Shown here one piece after another: positions 1-5,425 of a stretch of 5,425 nucleotides of DNA. The position numbers were made by a program, and so were the translations under genes. Positions within the stretch are counted from its first letter, which is position 1. Each line of letters begins with the position of its first letter. The DNA is from Hydrogenophaga intermedia (lineage in GTDB: Bacteria; Pseudomonadota; Gammaproteobacteria; Burkholderiales; Burkholderiaceae_C). The notes beneath the pieces are model-generated. The model had not been told where the DNA came from. It did not search any database and worked only from the letters and a program-made list of their open reading frames with translations. Location of the stretch: positions 1 to 5,425 of the forward strand of contig CAMBOY010000212.1 of NCBI GenBank assembly GCA_945869245.1, written 5' to 3'.

Positions 1-1724
1 TCGTGGCCGCCATGAGAAAACCCCTTATCTTGGTCGGTGTCAGCCACCGAGTACGCCAACCGCTCAACAAGTAGGGTCAGCGATCCTATGCTGGCGCTGA
101 TGTTGCTATGCGCTGACCTGACGAGATCGGCATGAGCTGGCTTGTGGGACAGTTGTGTCAAACATTGATGCACATGCTCGACGTCACGGACAGCACCTGG
201 CTGGGACAGCAGCCCAAAAACGCCACGCATCTGAGTCAATGGAGTCAGGACTTTTTGCAAGGCATCCTGTCGGGTGGCATCAGAAAAATAAGTTTCAAGT
301 CCTTGCTCGACTTGAATCATGGATTGCTTTAGCTCCCTGACGACACCTGCTATTGGATTGGACTCTGTTTCGATGCGACAAGCGCGTTCAACCCAGTCCG
401 GCATGGGTCCAGGTGACACCCCTTGGATCATGACCTGCAGTCGACTCGCAAACACTGGCAGTCGAGTCGCCCATAGCCACTCGATTTCACCAGGGACGGC
501 GGCGGAGGCCTCCAAGTACAGCAGCAGTGTGGCCACCTCCATGACCATGGGTGATGCTTTGTCCGACTTGGTATCCCGGACAAGCGCCCTCAAACGTTGC
601 ACCAAAACGCCGGAGTGCCCCGAAAGAGGAACAAGCACCTGCTCAAGGCGATTCAAAGCGGACAAAACTGCCTGAGGAGTAGCTACACCTGCCTCTGTGT
701 AAGCCGCCCATGCTTTCTTGGCACTTTGTACCGCTTGGCTCACCTCATCTCTTTGCTCTGGGCTGAGCTGAACCTCCAAGCCTTGCTGCCAGCTCACCGC
801 AGGGTAAAGCTGCAACTGGTAGGCATGGCGAATGACACGCAAGCACGACGCCTGATGCGAAGCCTGTGGACTGGCATGGGCACAAAAAAACAGCAATTGG
901 CGCAGCAGCGCTTGCTCGTGGATTGGTCTGCCACTGGACAGATCCAGATACCTTTGATGCACCCCAGACAAGGTGCGTTTGACATACACGTCCAACTCAA
1001 TCAGCTTGTCGTGCAACCCCTCGGCAACAGCGGCCACCGCCATCCAGAAGGTGCAGTATTCGAACGAACGAGCCCCTTTGGCAAGACCTGCACACAACAA
1101 GGCCAACTTGCCCGCAGCATGCGGGTCTTTGCCCTGAAGTACCAAAAGCAGGAATCGATCAAACAACACCCGCACGCTGGCATCGGGCTGGAGAGCGCAT
1201 GCGTTGGCTGGAGGCACAACAGCCTGCCAGCTCAGGCCTGGCAACCATAGGTCGGCCGGATGCGCGAAGTGATAACCCAACCACCCCTGCACATCTCTGT
1301 ATGCAGGAAACATGGCCACTGGGCTGACGTATTCCCCCCGGATGGCCTCGCTTACATGGTGCAGCAAGGATCCGACCGCCTTCTTCAGCAGAAGCACCGC
1401 GCCATCATTCCGTGCAAGGCCCCCATGTTGGTGCCTGTGCAAACCATCTTTGAGACTCTGCAGATAGCGGGCTATCGCGGCCTCACCCACCATATACGAC
1501 ACACCAATCAGTACATGAATCTCATCGATCGCACACTGGACATCCGTGGCAGGGTGTTCTTCGTCGAGCGTTTCCAACGTATCGAAGGACACTTCAGGCG
1601 GTTCCAGACTACGCAAAACACGGTCAAGCCCATGCTTGATCTCAGGCGCAACCCAGGCCAGCAAAGGGGCTTCGCCGTTCACACTGCGCATAGATACCGT
1701 TTCATTCGGCTCAAACATGGACAT
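1..1724 (-). CDS. chpA: ChpA/PilL-type hybrid sensor histidine kinase, N-terminal part only (3' end beyond the window)
   Basis: Reading the minus strand from ATG 1724 gives 574 codons without a stop down to position 3, and the frame is still open at the edge. ChpA is the very large CheA-like kinase of the Pil-Chp system, with several Hpt domains, a CheA core and a C-terminal receiver. Only its N-terminal FimL-like region is visible. Segments that resemble betaproteobacterial ChpA as I recall it are PLLAWVAPEIKHGLDRVLRSL (20-40, helical), VSPVAMFPAYRDVQ (133-146), HPADLW (155-160), VEQGLETYF (472-480) and LTQMRGVFGLL (496-506). No Hpt HxxKG phosphorylation motif is seen, so active Hpt, kinase and receiver domains would lie past position 1. 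GC content (about 45-53% in sampled lines) is clearly below that of pilJ. The alternative is a separate FimL-like protein ending just outside; position directly after pilJ favours ChpA. Confidence 0.85.
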   Translation of the reverse strand, partial: MSMFEPNETVSMRSVNGEAPLLAWVAPEIKHGLDRVLRSLEPPEVSFDTLETLDEEHPATDVQCAIDEIHVLIGVSYMVGEAAIARYLQSLKDGLHRHQHGGLARNDGAVLLLKKAVGSLLHHVSEAIRGEYVSPVAMFPAYRDVQGWLGYHFAHPADLWLPGLSWQAVVPPANACALQPDASVRVLFDRFLLLVLQGKDPHAAGKLALLCAGLAKGARSFEYCTFWMAVAAVAEGLHDKLIELDVYVKRTLSGVHQRYLDLSSGRPIHEQALLRQLLFFCAHASPQASHQASCLRVIRHAYQLQLYPAVSWQQGLEVQLSPEQRDEVSQAVQSAKKAWAAYTEAGVATPQAVLSALNRLEQVLVPLSGHSGVLVQRLRALVRDTKSDKASPMVMEVATLLLYLEASAAVPGEIEWLWATRLPVFASRLQVMIQGVSPGPMPDWVERACRIETESNPIAGVVRELKQSMIQVEQGLETYFSDATRQDALQKVLTPLTQMRGVFGLLSQPGAVRDVEHVHQCLTQLSHKPAHADLVRSAHSNISASIGSLTLLVERLAYSVADTDQDKGFSHGGH

Positions 1725-1730
1725 AGACGG

Positions 1731-1735
1731 CCTTA
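1731..1735 (-). promoter_or_regulatory. Ribosome binding site of chpA
   Basis: TAAGG on the minus strand with a 6-nt spacer to ATG 1724. A second in-frame ATG at 1718 would have a 12-nt spacer, so 1724 is the better start. Confidence 0.6.
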
Positions 1736-1741
1736 GATGGC

Positions 1742-1754
1742 GAAAAAAAGGGGG
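1742..1754 (-). repeat. C5-T7 homopolymer run in the pilJ-chpA spacer
   Basis: On the minus strand the 37-nt gap between the pilJ stop (1762-1764) and the chpA ATG (1724) contains five C followed by seven T, at about 1743-1754. It sits upstream of the chpA ribosome site, so a length change would not alter spacing to the start codon. There is no stem before the T-run, so it is not a convincing terminator. It is recorded as a simple repeat prone to slippage. Confidence 0.5.
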
Positions 1755-1761
1755 CTGTATG

Positions 1762-4065
1762 TCAGGCGATCTTGAAGCGCGACACCGACTGACGCAGCTC
1801 CTCGGCCATGGCGGCCAGCGCGCGCACCTGCTCGGCGGTGGACTGGGTGCCTCGCTCGGTCTGCTCGGTCACCACAAAAATGTGCTGGATGTTGTCGGCC
1901 ACCGAACTGGCCGAGCTGGCCTCTCGCACAGCCGCTTGGGCAATCTGTTCAATCAGTTCGGCGAGTCGGCGCGAGACCTGGTCGATCTCGGTCAGCGCCG
2001 TGCCCGCGTTGTCCGACAGGCGCGCGCCCTCGACCACACCTTGGGTCGACTTTTCCATGGCGGCCACCGCGTCTTGGGTGTCGGTTTGAATCGCCTTGAC
2101 CAGCGCCGCAATCTGGCGCGTGGCGTCGGCCGAACGCTCGGCCAGGCGCTGCACCTCTTCGGCCACCACCGAGAAGCCCCGTCCGGCCTCCCCGGCTGAG
2201 GCGGCCTGAATGGCGGCGTTGAGCGCCAGCACGTTGGTCTGCTCGGTGATGTCGGAGATCAGCTCGGTGATCTCCCCCACCTCTTGCGAGGATTCGCCCA
2301 AGCGCTTGAGCCGCTTGGCGGTGTCCTGAATCTGGTCGCGCAAGGTGTTCATGCCCCCAATCGTGCTGTGCACCGCACTCAGACCCGTGGCGGCGGCCTG
2401 CAGCGACTGGCGCGCCACCTCGGCCGACTGCTGGGCCTGGCTCGACACCTCGGTGATGCGCTCGGCCATCTGCAGCACCGATTGGCCGGTTTCGCGGATC
2501 TCGCGCAGCTGCTCGGTCGAGGCCTGCAACAACTCGCCCGAGGTCTGCTGCACCGAGGCGGTGGTGTGCGCCACGCGGGTGGCTGTGCCCTGCACACTGG
2601 CCACCAGCGTGCGCAATTCGTCCACCGTGTAGTTCACCGTGTCGGCGATGGCGCCGGTGATGTCTTCGGTCACCGTGGCCTGGCGGGTCAGGTCGCCCTC
2701 GGCCACCTGCTGCAACTCGTCCATCAGCCGCAGAATCGCTTCTTGGTTCTGGTCGTTGACCCGCTTGGCTTCGGCTTGCTTCATCAGGGCCTCGCGCTGT
2801 TCGGCCAGCGCTTCGAGGCGCTGGTATTCCGCCAGCTTCTGGCGCTGGCGGCTCTCGAGCAGCTGCACATAGGCCACACCAGCGGCGGCCGCCAGGGCCA
2901 ACGCCGCCGCCAGGGCCAGCAGCGCCAGCCACACCAGGTTCAAACCAGTGCGTCCCGCCAGGCTGTCTTGCAGGCTTTGCAGTCCCAAGCGCAGCGGCTC
3001 GCTGTCGGCGATGATGGCTTGCTGCGCTTCGCGCGCGCCCACCAGGGCCTGCAGATTGCCCAGAATCGCGCTGGCTTCGGTGCGGGTGGTCTGGTACTGT
3101 TGGCGCAAGGCTTCGAGCCGCTCACGCACCTGGGGATCGCGCGCCGCACCCAAGCGCAAGGCTTCGCTGCCTTGGCTCAGACCGTCGATCAGCTCCTCAA
3201 AGGTGTTGAGGTCTTTGCCCAGCAAAAACACCGCCTCCGGGCTGACGCCCTCCACGGTCAAGAACTCGTTGGCCGATTTGCCGATGCGCTGCGTCAGCAT
3301 GACGAGTTGGCTCGACGCCGCCAGTTCGGCCACCGGCACACCGCGCTGCAATTGCAAGGCGTTGATGGTTTCGGCCGTCTCCAGCATGTCCGACGACTGG
3401 GTGTTGATGGCGCGCAGGGCATCGGCCACCTGCAGCAGCGTGCCTTCCTGCGCCAGCACCACGGTGGCGTTTTGTTCGGCCTGCTCCACCCGAGTGGCCA
3501 GATCGGTCAAGGCACCCTGGTACGCGCCACCCAAGGCGGCGATGTCGGCACTGCCGTCGCGCAAGCCCTGCACCGAGGTGAGCAACACCGTCGAGCTGTC
3601 TTTGACCTCGGCAAACGCCGGCTTGCTGCCCACCAGCGCCTGCGACACACTTTTGGCCAGACGCTGCGACTGCATCAAGGCCTGCCCGGTGGCGGCCACC
3701 TGCTGGCTGGCGCGGTTGGCCTGTTGCAGGCTGACAAAGGTGGTCACCGCCAACACCAGCAGCGCCCCACCCAGAAGGCGCGAGAGCCAGCGCTGGTGCT
3801 CCTGCACCGAGCGGGTGCCAAGCACTGGCAGGGTGACCGCCTCGGCCACCGGGCCAGAGGCTGTGGCCTGCACCTGCAACTGCGGCCCCGGTGCCGGCGC
3901 CGGACTTTGTGTGACCGGCGAGCCGGCGGCAGGCGCAGCCACCGTGGCAGCCGCCGATTCCATCGGCTGCAGCTCGGTGTCAAAGGTGGGCTGCGGATCG
4001 TTGTCGGTGACAACCAACGGCGCTGCCCCTGCTGGCGATGTGTTCGGACGCGCTTGCGTAACCAT
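1762..4065 (-). CDS. pilJ: PilJ, methyl-accepting chemotaxis receptor for type IV pilus control
   Basis: 767-residue inner-membrane receptor; P. aeruginosa PilJ, from memory, is about 680. Residues 1-93 are a Pro/Ala-rich tail without a signal peptide, probably cytoplasmic and disordered. TM1 is about 97-113 (LLGGALLVLAVTTFVSL). The periplasmic part holds two PilJ/NarX-type repeats, seen as MQSQRLAKSVSQAL (130-143) and MLTQRIGKSANEFL (256-269). TM2 is about 377-401. A coiled coil (403-435) leads to a HAMP-like segment (about 441-490, with EGDLT and DITGAI). The signalling hairpin follows, its tip near 605-640 including QTNVLALNAAIQAAS and GEAGRGFSVVAEEVQRL. Q620 replaces the Glu found in E. 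coli receptors; as I recall, other PilJ proteins also have Gln here. Possible loose methylation-type pairs are Q506-Q507, Q545-Q546 and E755-E756. The protein ends FKIA with no CheR-tethering pentapeptide. It likely signals through PilI to ChpA, encoded on either side. Confidence 0.96.
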   Translation of the reverse strand: MVTQARPNTSPAGAAPLVVTDNDPQPTFDTELQPMESAAATVAAPAAGSPVTQSPAPAPGPQLQVQATASGPVAEAVTLPVLGTRSVQEHQRWLSRLLGGALLVLAVTTFVSLQQANRASQQVAATGQALMQSQRLAKSVSQALVGSKPAFAEVKDSSTVLLTSVQGLRDGSADIAALGGAYQGALTDLATRVEQAEQNATVVLAQEGTLLQVADALRAINTQSSDMLETAETINALQLQRGVPVAELAASSQLVMLTQRIGKSANEFLTVEGVSPEAVFLLGKDLNTFEELIDGLSQGSEALRLGAARDPQVRERLEALRQQYQTTRTEASAILGNLQALVGAREAQQAIIADSEPLRLGLQSLQDSLAGRTGLNLVWLALLALAAALALAAAAGVAYVQLLESRQRQKLAEYQRLEALAEQREALMKQAEAKRVNDQNQEAILRLMDELQQVAEGDLTRQATVTEDITGAIADTVNYTVDELRTLVASVQGTATRVAHTTASVQQTSGELLQASTEQLREIRETGQSVLQMAERITEVSSQAQQSAEVARQSLQAAATGLSAVHSTIGGMNTLRDQIQDTAKRLKRLGESSQEVGEITELISDITEQTNVLALNAAIQAASAGEAGRGFSVVAEEVQRLAERSADATRQIAALVKAIQTDTQDAVAAMEKSTQGVVEGARLSDNAGTALTEIDQVSRRLAELIEQIAQAAVREASSASSVADNIQHIFVVTEQTERGTQSTAEQVRALAAMAEELRQSVSRFKIA

Positions 4066-4073
4066 GTGTTCTA

Positions 4074-4079
4074 CCTTCC
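4074..4079 (-). promoter_or_regulatory. Ribosome binding site of pilJ
   Basis: GGAAGG on the minus strand, 8 nt before ATG 4065. It supports the long PilJ N-terminus over a start at Met36. Confidence 0.75.
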
Positions 4080-4108
4080 AACGCTGTTTTGTTGTGTCAG
4101 GACATGCG

Positions 4109-4133
4109 GGCGGCCACGCACTCTCAGGCCGCC
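4109..4133 (-). other. GC-only inverted repeat spanning the pilI stop codon
   Basis: A perfect 7-bp inverted repeat (GGCGGCC / GGCCGCC) with an 11-nt loop. The two arms are 4127-4133 and 4109-4115. The pilI TGA (4124-4126) is in the loop. In RNA it could form a stable hairpin between pilI and pilJ. No T-run follows, so it does not look like an intrinsic terminator. A role in mRNA processing, stability or in setting PilJ output relative to PilI is possible but unproven; in GC-rich DNA it may also be chance. Confidence 0.4.
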
Positions 4134-4666
4134 ACGTGCAGAAAAGCCGGGTGGGACGTCAGGCCGATCAGGTCGATTTCCTGCCACACCCGCTGGGCGT
4201 TGTCGGTCAGCCGTTGCCCCTCCCAGGCGGGGGCCTGGTGCCCCGCTGGCTCGGCATGGACAAACTGCCCCGGGCTGTGCAGCCCCGCCAAGCGGTCCAC
4301 CCAGAGCACCGCCGGCACACCCAAGGCGGCGTTGAGCCCGACCAAGCGGGCGTCGTGGCTCAGACGCTGATCGGCCGGCGCCAGAGCGGGCAATGCCCCC
4401 TCTGCAGCCAAGAAGGCCGCCAAGTCGATCAAACCAGAGAGCTCGCCCCGGTGGTTGATGACACCGCCATACCACGGCTGGGTATAGGGCACCGGATGCG
4501 GCGCCGACCACGGCAAGATCTCACCGGCCTGCACCAAGGGCAACAGAAAGTGGCGCTGCGCCACCTCCACCCCCAGCCAAACGGCCGACATGCCCTGGTC
4601 TTTGGCTTCTTGCAGGCGCAGCGCCAAGCGCTCCTGCATGGCCTTGAGCGACAGCCGCTTGCTCAC
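4124..4666 (-). CDS. pilI: PilI, CheW-like adaptor of the type IV pilus chemosensory complex
   Basis: 180-residue CheW-domain protein, close to the size of P. aeruginosa PilI. CheW proteins are cytoplasmic couplers that join the hairpin tip of a receptor (here PilJ) to the regulatory domain of the CheA-type kinase (ChpA). The N-terminal ~25 residues form a charged helix. The beta-rich CheW fold then runs from about residue 28 to 175. The key CheW signature is YGGVINHRGELSGLIDLAAF (66-85), with R73 at the site equivalent to the NLRG arginine of CheW. A second strand set follows at VPAVLWVDRLAGLH (117-130), and the last strand is at IDLIGLT (164-170). The start is GTG 4666, backed by AGGAG 5 nt upstream; the next candidate, an ATG at codon 10, lacks such a site. 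Assignment rests on the CheW motif plus position between pilH and pilJ. Confidence 0.93.
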   Translation of the reverse strand: MSKRLSLKAMQERLALRLQEAKDQGMSAVWLGVEVAQRHFLLPLVQAGEILPWSAPHPVPYTQPWYGGVINHRGELSGLIDLAAFLAAEGALPALAPADQRLSHDARLVGLNAALGVPAVLWVDRLAGLHSPGQFVHAEPAGHQAPAWEGQRLTDNAQRVWQEIDLIGLTSHPAFLHVAA

Positions 4667-4671
4667 ACCCG

Positions 4672-4676
4672 CTCCT
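4672..4676 (-). promoter_or_regulatory. Ribosome binding site of pilI, fixing a GTG start
   Basis: AGGAG on the minus strand with a 5-nt spacer to GTG 4666, in the 25-nt gap after pilH. It supports the non-ATG start of PilI. Confidence 0.7.
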
Positions 4677-4691
4677 GTGCGCGTGCGCCGC

Positions 4692-5057
4692 TCAACCCAG
4701 CGCCCGCAGACTGGCCAGCAGCTGCTCGGCCCGAATCGGCTTGACCAAGTAATCGCGCGCGCCCTGGCGCATGCCCCACACCCGGTCAGACTCCTGCGAC
4801 TTGCTGGTGCAGATCACCACCGGGATGGCGCTGTAGGCCGGGTCTTTGCTGAGCGCGCGGGTGAGCTGGTAGCCGTTTTGACCCGGCATCACCACGTCCA
4901 TCAGAATCGCGTCGGGCTTTTGTTCGGCCAGGCTGCGCATCGCCTCCTCGCCGTTGGTGGCGGTGCGCACCGCATAGCCGTGCTTGCTCAAAATTTCCGA
5001 CAAATACACCAACTCGGTCAACGCGTCGTCGACCACCAACACATGCTTGATCGCCAT
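4692..5057 (-). CDS. pilH: PilH, type IV pilus response regulator (CheY-like)
   Basis: Complete 121-residue single-domain receiver, the second response regulator of the Pil-Chp system. In P. aeruginosa PilH is linked to pilus retraction or acts as a phosphate sink opposing PilG. Visible receiver residues are D10/D11 (HVLVVDDA), phosphoacceptor D54 (AILMDVVMPGQNGYQ), T84 (VVICTSK) and K106 (YLVKP). The segment ESDRVWGMRQGARDYLVKP (89-107) closely resembles PilH as I recall it and decides PilH over PilG. I chose ATG 5057 because it starts MAIKHVLVVDD, the normal receiver N-terminus, and has a GAGGGAG ribosome site 7 nt upstream. An in-frame GTG at 5087 would add ten residues encoded inside pilG and is unlikely. 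The start overlaps the pilG stop by one base, and pilI follows after 25 nt. Confidence 0.95.
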   Translation of the reverse strand: MAIKHVLVVDDALTELVYLSEILSKHGYAVRTATNGEEAMRSLAEQKPDAILMDVVMPGQNGYQLTRALSKDPAYSAIPVVICTSKSQESDRVWGMRQGARDYLVKPIRAEQLLASLRALG

Positions 5058-5425
5058 CAGGCGGCTCCCTCTGAATTCTTGGCCCACTGTTGCGCGGCTT
5101 GCAGCAACTGGTCTTTGGTAAACGGTTTGGTCAGGTATTGCTGTGAGCCCACCATGCGGCCGCGCGCCTTGTCAAACAAGCTGTCTTTGGACGACAGCAT
5201 CACCACCGGCAAGGTGGCAAAGCGGGCGTTGCGCTTGATGATGGCGCAGGTCTGGTAGCCGTCGAGTCGCGGCATCAGGATGTCGCAGAACACCAAATCG
5301 GGCTGGTGGTCGTGGATTTTGGACAAGGCATCAAAGCCATCTTCGGCCAACAACACCTCGAAGCCGCCCTGGCGCAGAAAAATCTCAGCGCTGCGGCGAA
5401 TGGTGTTGCTGTCATCGACCACGAG
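5057..5425 (-). CDS. pilG: PilG, type IV pilus response regulator (CheY-like), 5' end truncated by window edge
   Basis: Single-domain CheY-like receiver that in the Pil-Chp pathway accepts phosphate from the ChpA kinase and promotes pilus extension and twitching in the cytoplasm. 122 residues are visible before the TGA stop. Only about 10 N-terminal residues should be missing, because the fragment opens inside the first beta strand (LVVDDSNTIRRSAE). Numbering from the first visible codon, the acidic pair is D4/D5, the phosphoacceptor is D48 (in FCDILMPRLDGYQT), the switch residue is S78 (VVMLSSKD) and the conserved lysine is K100 (YLTKPF). The motifs TIRRSAE, PRLDGYQTCAIIK, MLSSKDSLFDKARGR and VGSQQYLTKPFTK match what I recall of PilG and separate it from PilH. 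The GTG at 5422 is in frame but lies inside the beta strand, so it is not the real start. The stop overlaps the pilH ATG (TGATG), implying translational coupling. Confidence 0.95.
   Translation of the reverse strand, partial: LVVDDSNTIRRSAEIFLRQGGFEVLLAEDGFDALSKIHDHQPDLVFCDILMPRLDGYQTCAIIKRNARFATLPVVMLSSKDSLFDKARGRMVGSQQYLTKPFTKDQLLQAAQQWAKNSEGAA
5065..5071 (-). promoter_or_regulatory. Ribosome binding site of pilH
   Basis: GAGGGAG on the minus strand, 7 nt before ATG 5057 and lying inside the end of pilG. It supports the short PilH start over the upstream in-frame GTG at 5087. Confidence 0.75.

Noticed and set aside
794..1219. Two small minus-strand frames (794-1000 and 1001-1219)
   Set aside because: They are in a different minus-strand frame inside chpA and have Cys/Trp/Arg-rich shadow composition; chpA reads straight through both.
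597..1250. 217-codon plus-strand open frame in the first part of the window
   Set aside because: Lies opposite the continuous chpA frame, which has ChpA-like segments; this product shows no domain and no convincing ribosome site.
1742..1764. Possible intrinsic terminator after pilJ (T7 run)
   Set aside because: No inverted repeat precedes the T-run on the transcribed strand, and chpA follows within 37 nt as an operon member.
1949..2932. 327-codon minus-strand frame inside pilJ
   Set aside because: Out-of-frame Gly/Arg/Ala-rich translation of the pilJ signalling region, a GC-rich frame shadow rather than a gene or a frameshift product.
2284..4335. 683-codon plus-strand open frame antisense to pilJ and pilI
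   Set aside because: Its product is a low-complexity run rich in His, Gly, Arg, Gln and Leu, typical of the reverse-strand shadow of GC-rich coding DNA. PilJ on the minus strand has full domain structure, so this frame is not a gene.
2948..4744. 598-codon plus-strand open frame across pilJ, pilI and the end of pilH
   Set aside because: Ser/Ala/Arg/Cys-rich shadow translation with no recognisable motif, opposite three well-supported genes.
5058..5087. Longer PilH beginning at the in-frame GTG 5087
   Set aside because: Would add ten residues from inside pilG ahead of the receiver fold; ATG 5057 has a well-placed ribosome site and the normal CheY-like N-terminus.
1..5425. A novel or undescribed system
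   Set aside because: All five genes are recognisable members of the known Pil-Chp type IV pilus chemosensory pathway in a familiar order; no unexplained gene, array or mobile element remains.

Overview
The window carries most of a type IV pilus chemosensory (Pil-Chp) operon, read entirely on the minus strand in the order pilG - pilH - pilI - pilJ - chpA. The gene order, the roughly 60-78% GC of sampled stretches of the first four genes, and the character of the proteins point to a betaproteobacterium, most likely Burkholderiales and possibly Comamonadaceae. That placement is inference from family resemblance; no 16S or other marker is present.

Layout from the 5' end of the operon (high coordinates) to the 3' end: PilG response regulator, 5' end cut by the window edge (5057-5425); PilH response regulator (4692-5057), whose ATG overlaps the pilG stop as TGATG; PilI, a CheW-type adaptor with a GTG start (4124-4666); PilJ, a methyl-accepting chemotaxis receptor with two PilJ-type sensor repeats, two membrane segments, HAMP and a signalling hairpin (1762-4065); and the N-terminal 574 codons of a ChpA/PilL-type hybrid histidine kinase (1-1724), which stays open through the low-coordinate edge. 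The first 1.7 kb therefore holds a real gene even though neither strand has a long ORF with both start and stop there. All genes are co-directional with spacers of -1, 25, 58 and 37 nt, so one transcript is likely. The promoter lies beyond position 5425 and the operon continues past position 1. There is no gene-free stretch over 300 bases, and I see no RNA gene, mobile element, CRISPR or origin.

Working model from the known family: PilJ senses a surface or pilus-related signal, PilI couples it to the ChpA kinase, and ChpA phosphorylates PilG and PilH, which control pilus extension and retraction and twitching. No pilK methyltransferase lies between pilJ and chpA, unlike the Pseudomonas aeruginosa cluster.

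I do not see an undescribed system. The points most worth a second look are the sharp fall in GC content at the pilJ/chpA junction, the missing pilK, a GC-only hairpin at the pilI stop codon, and the long N-terminal tail of PilJ.
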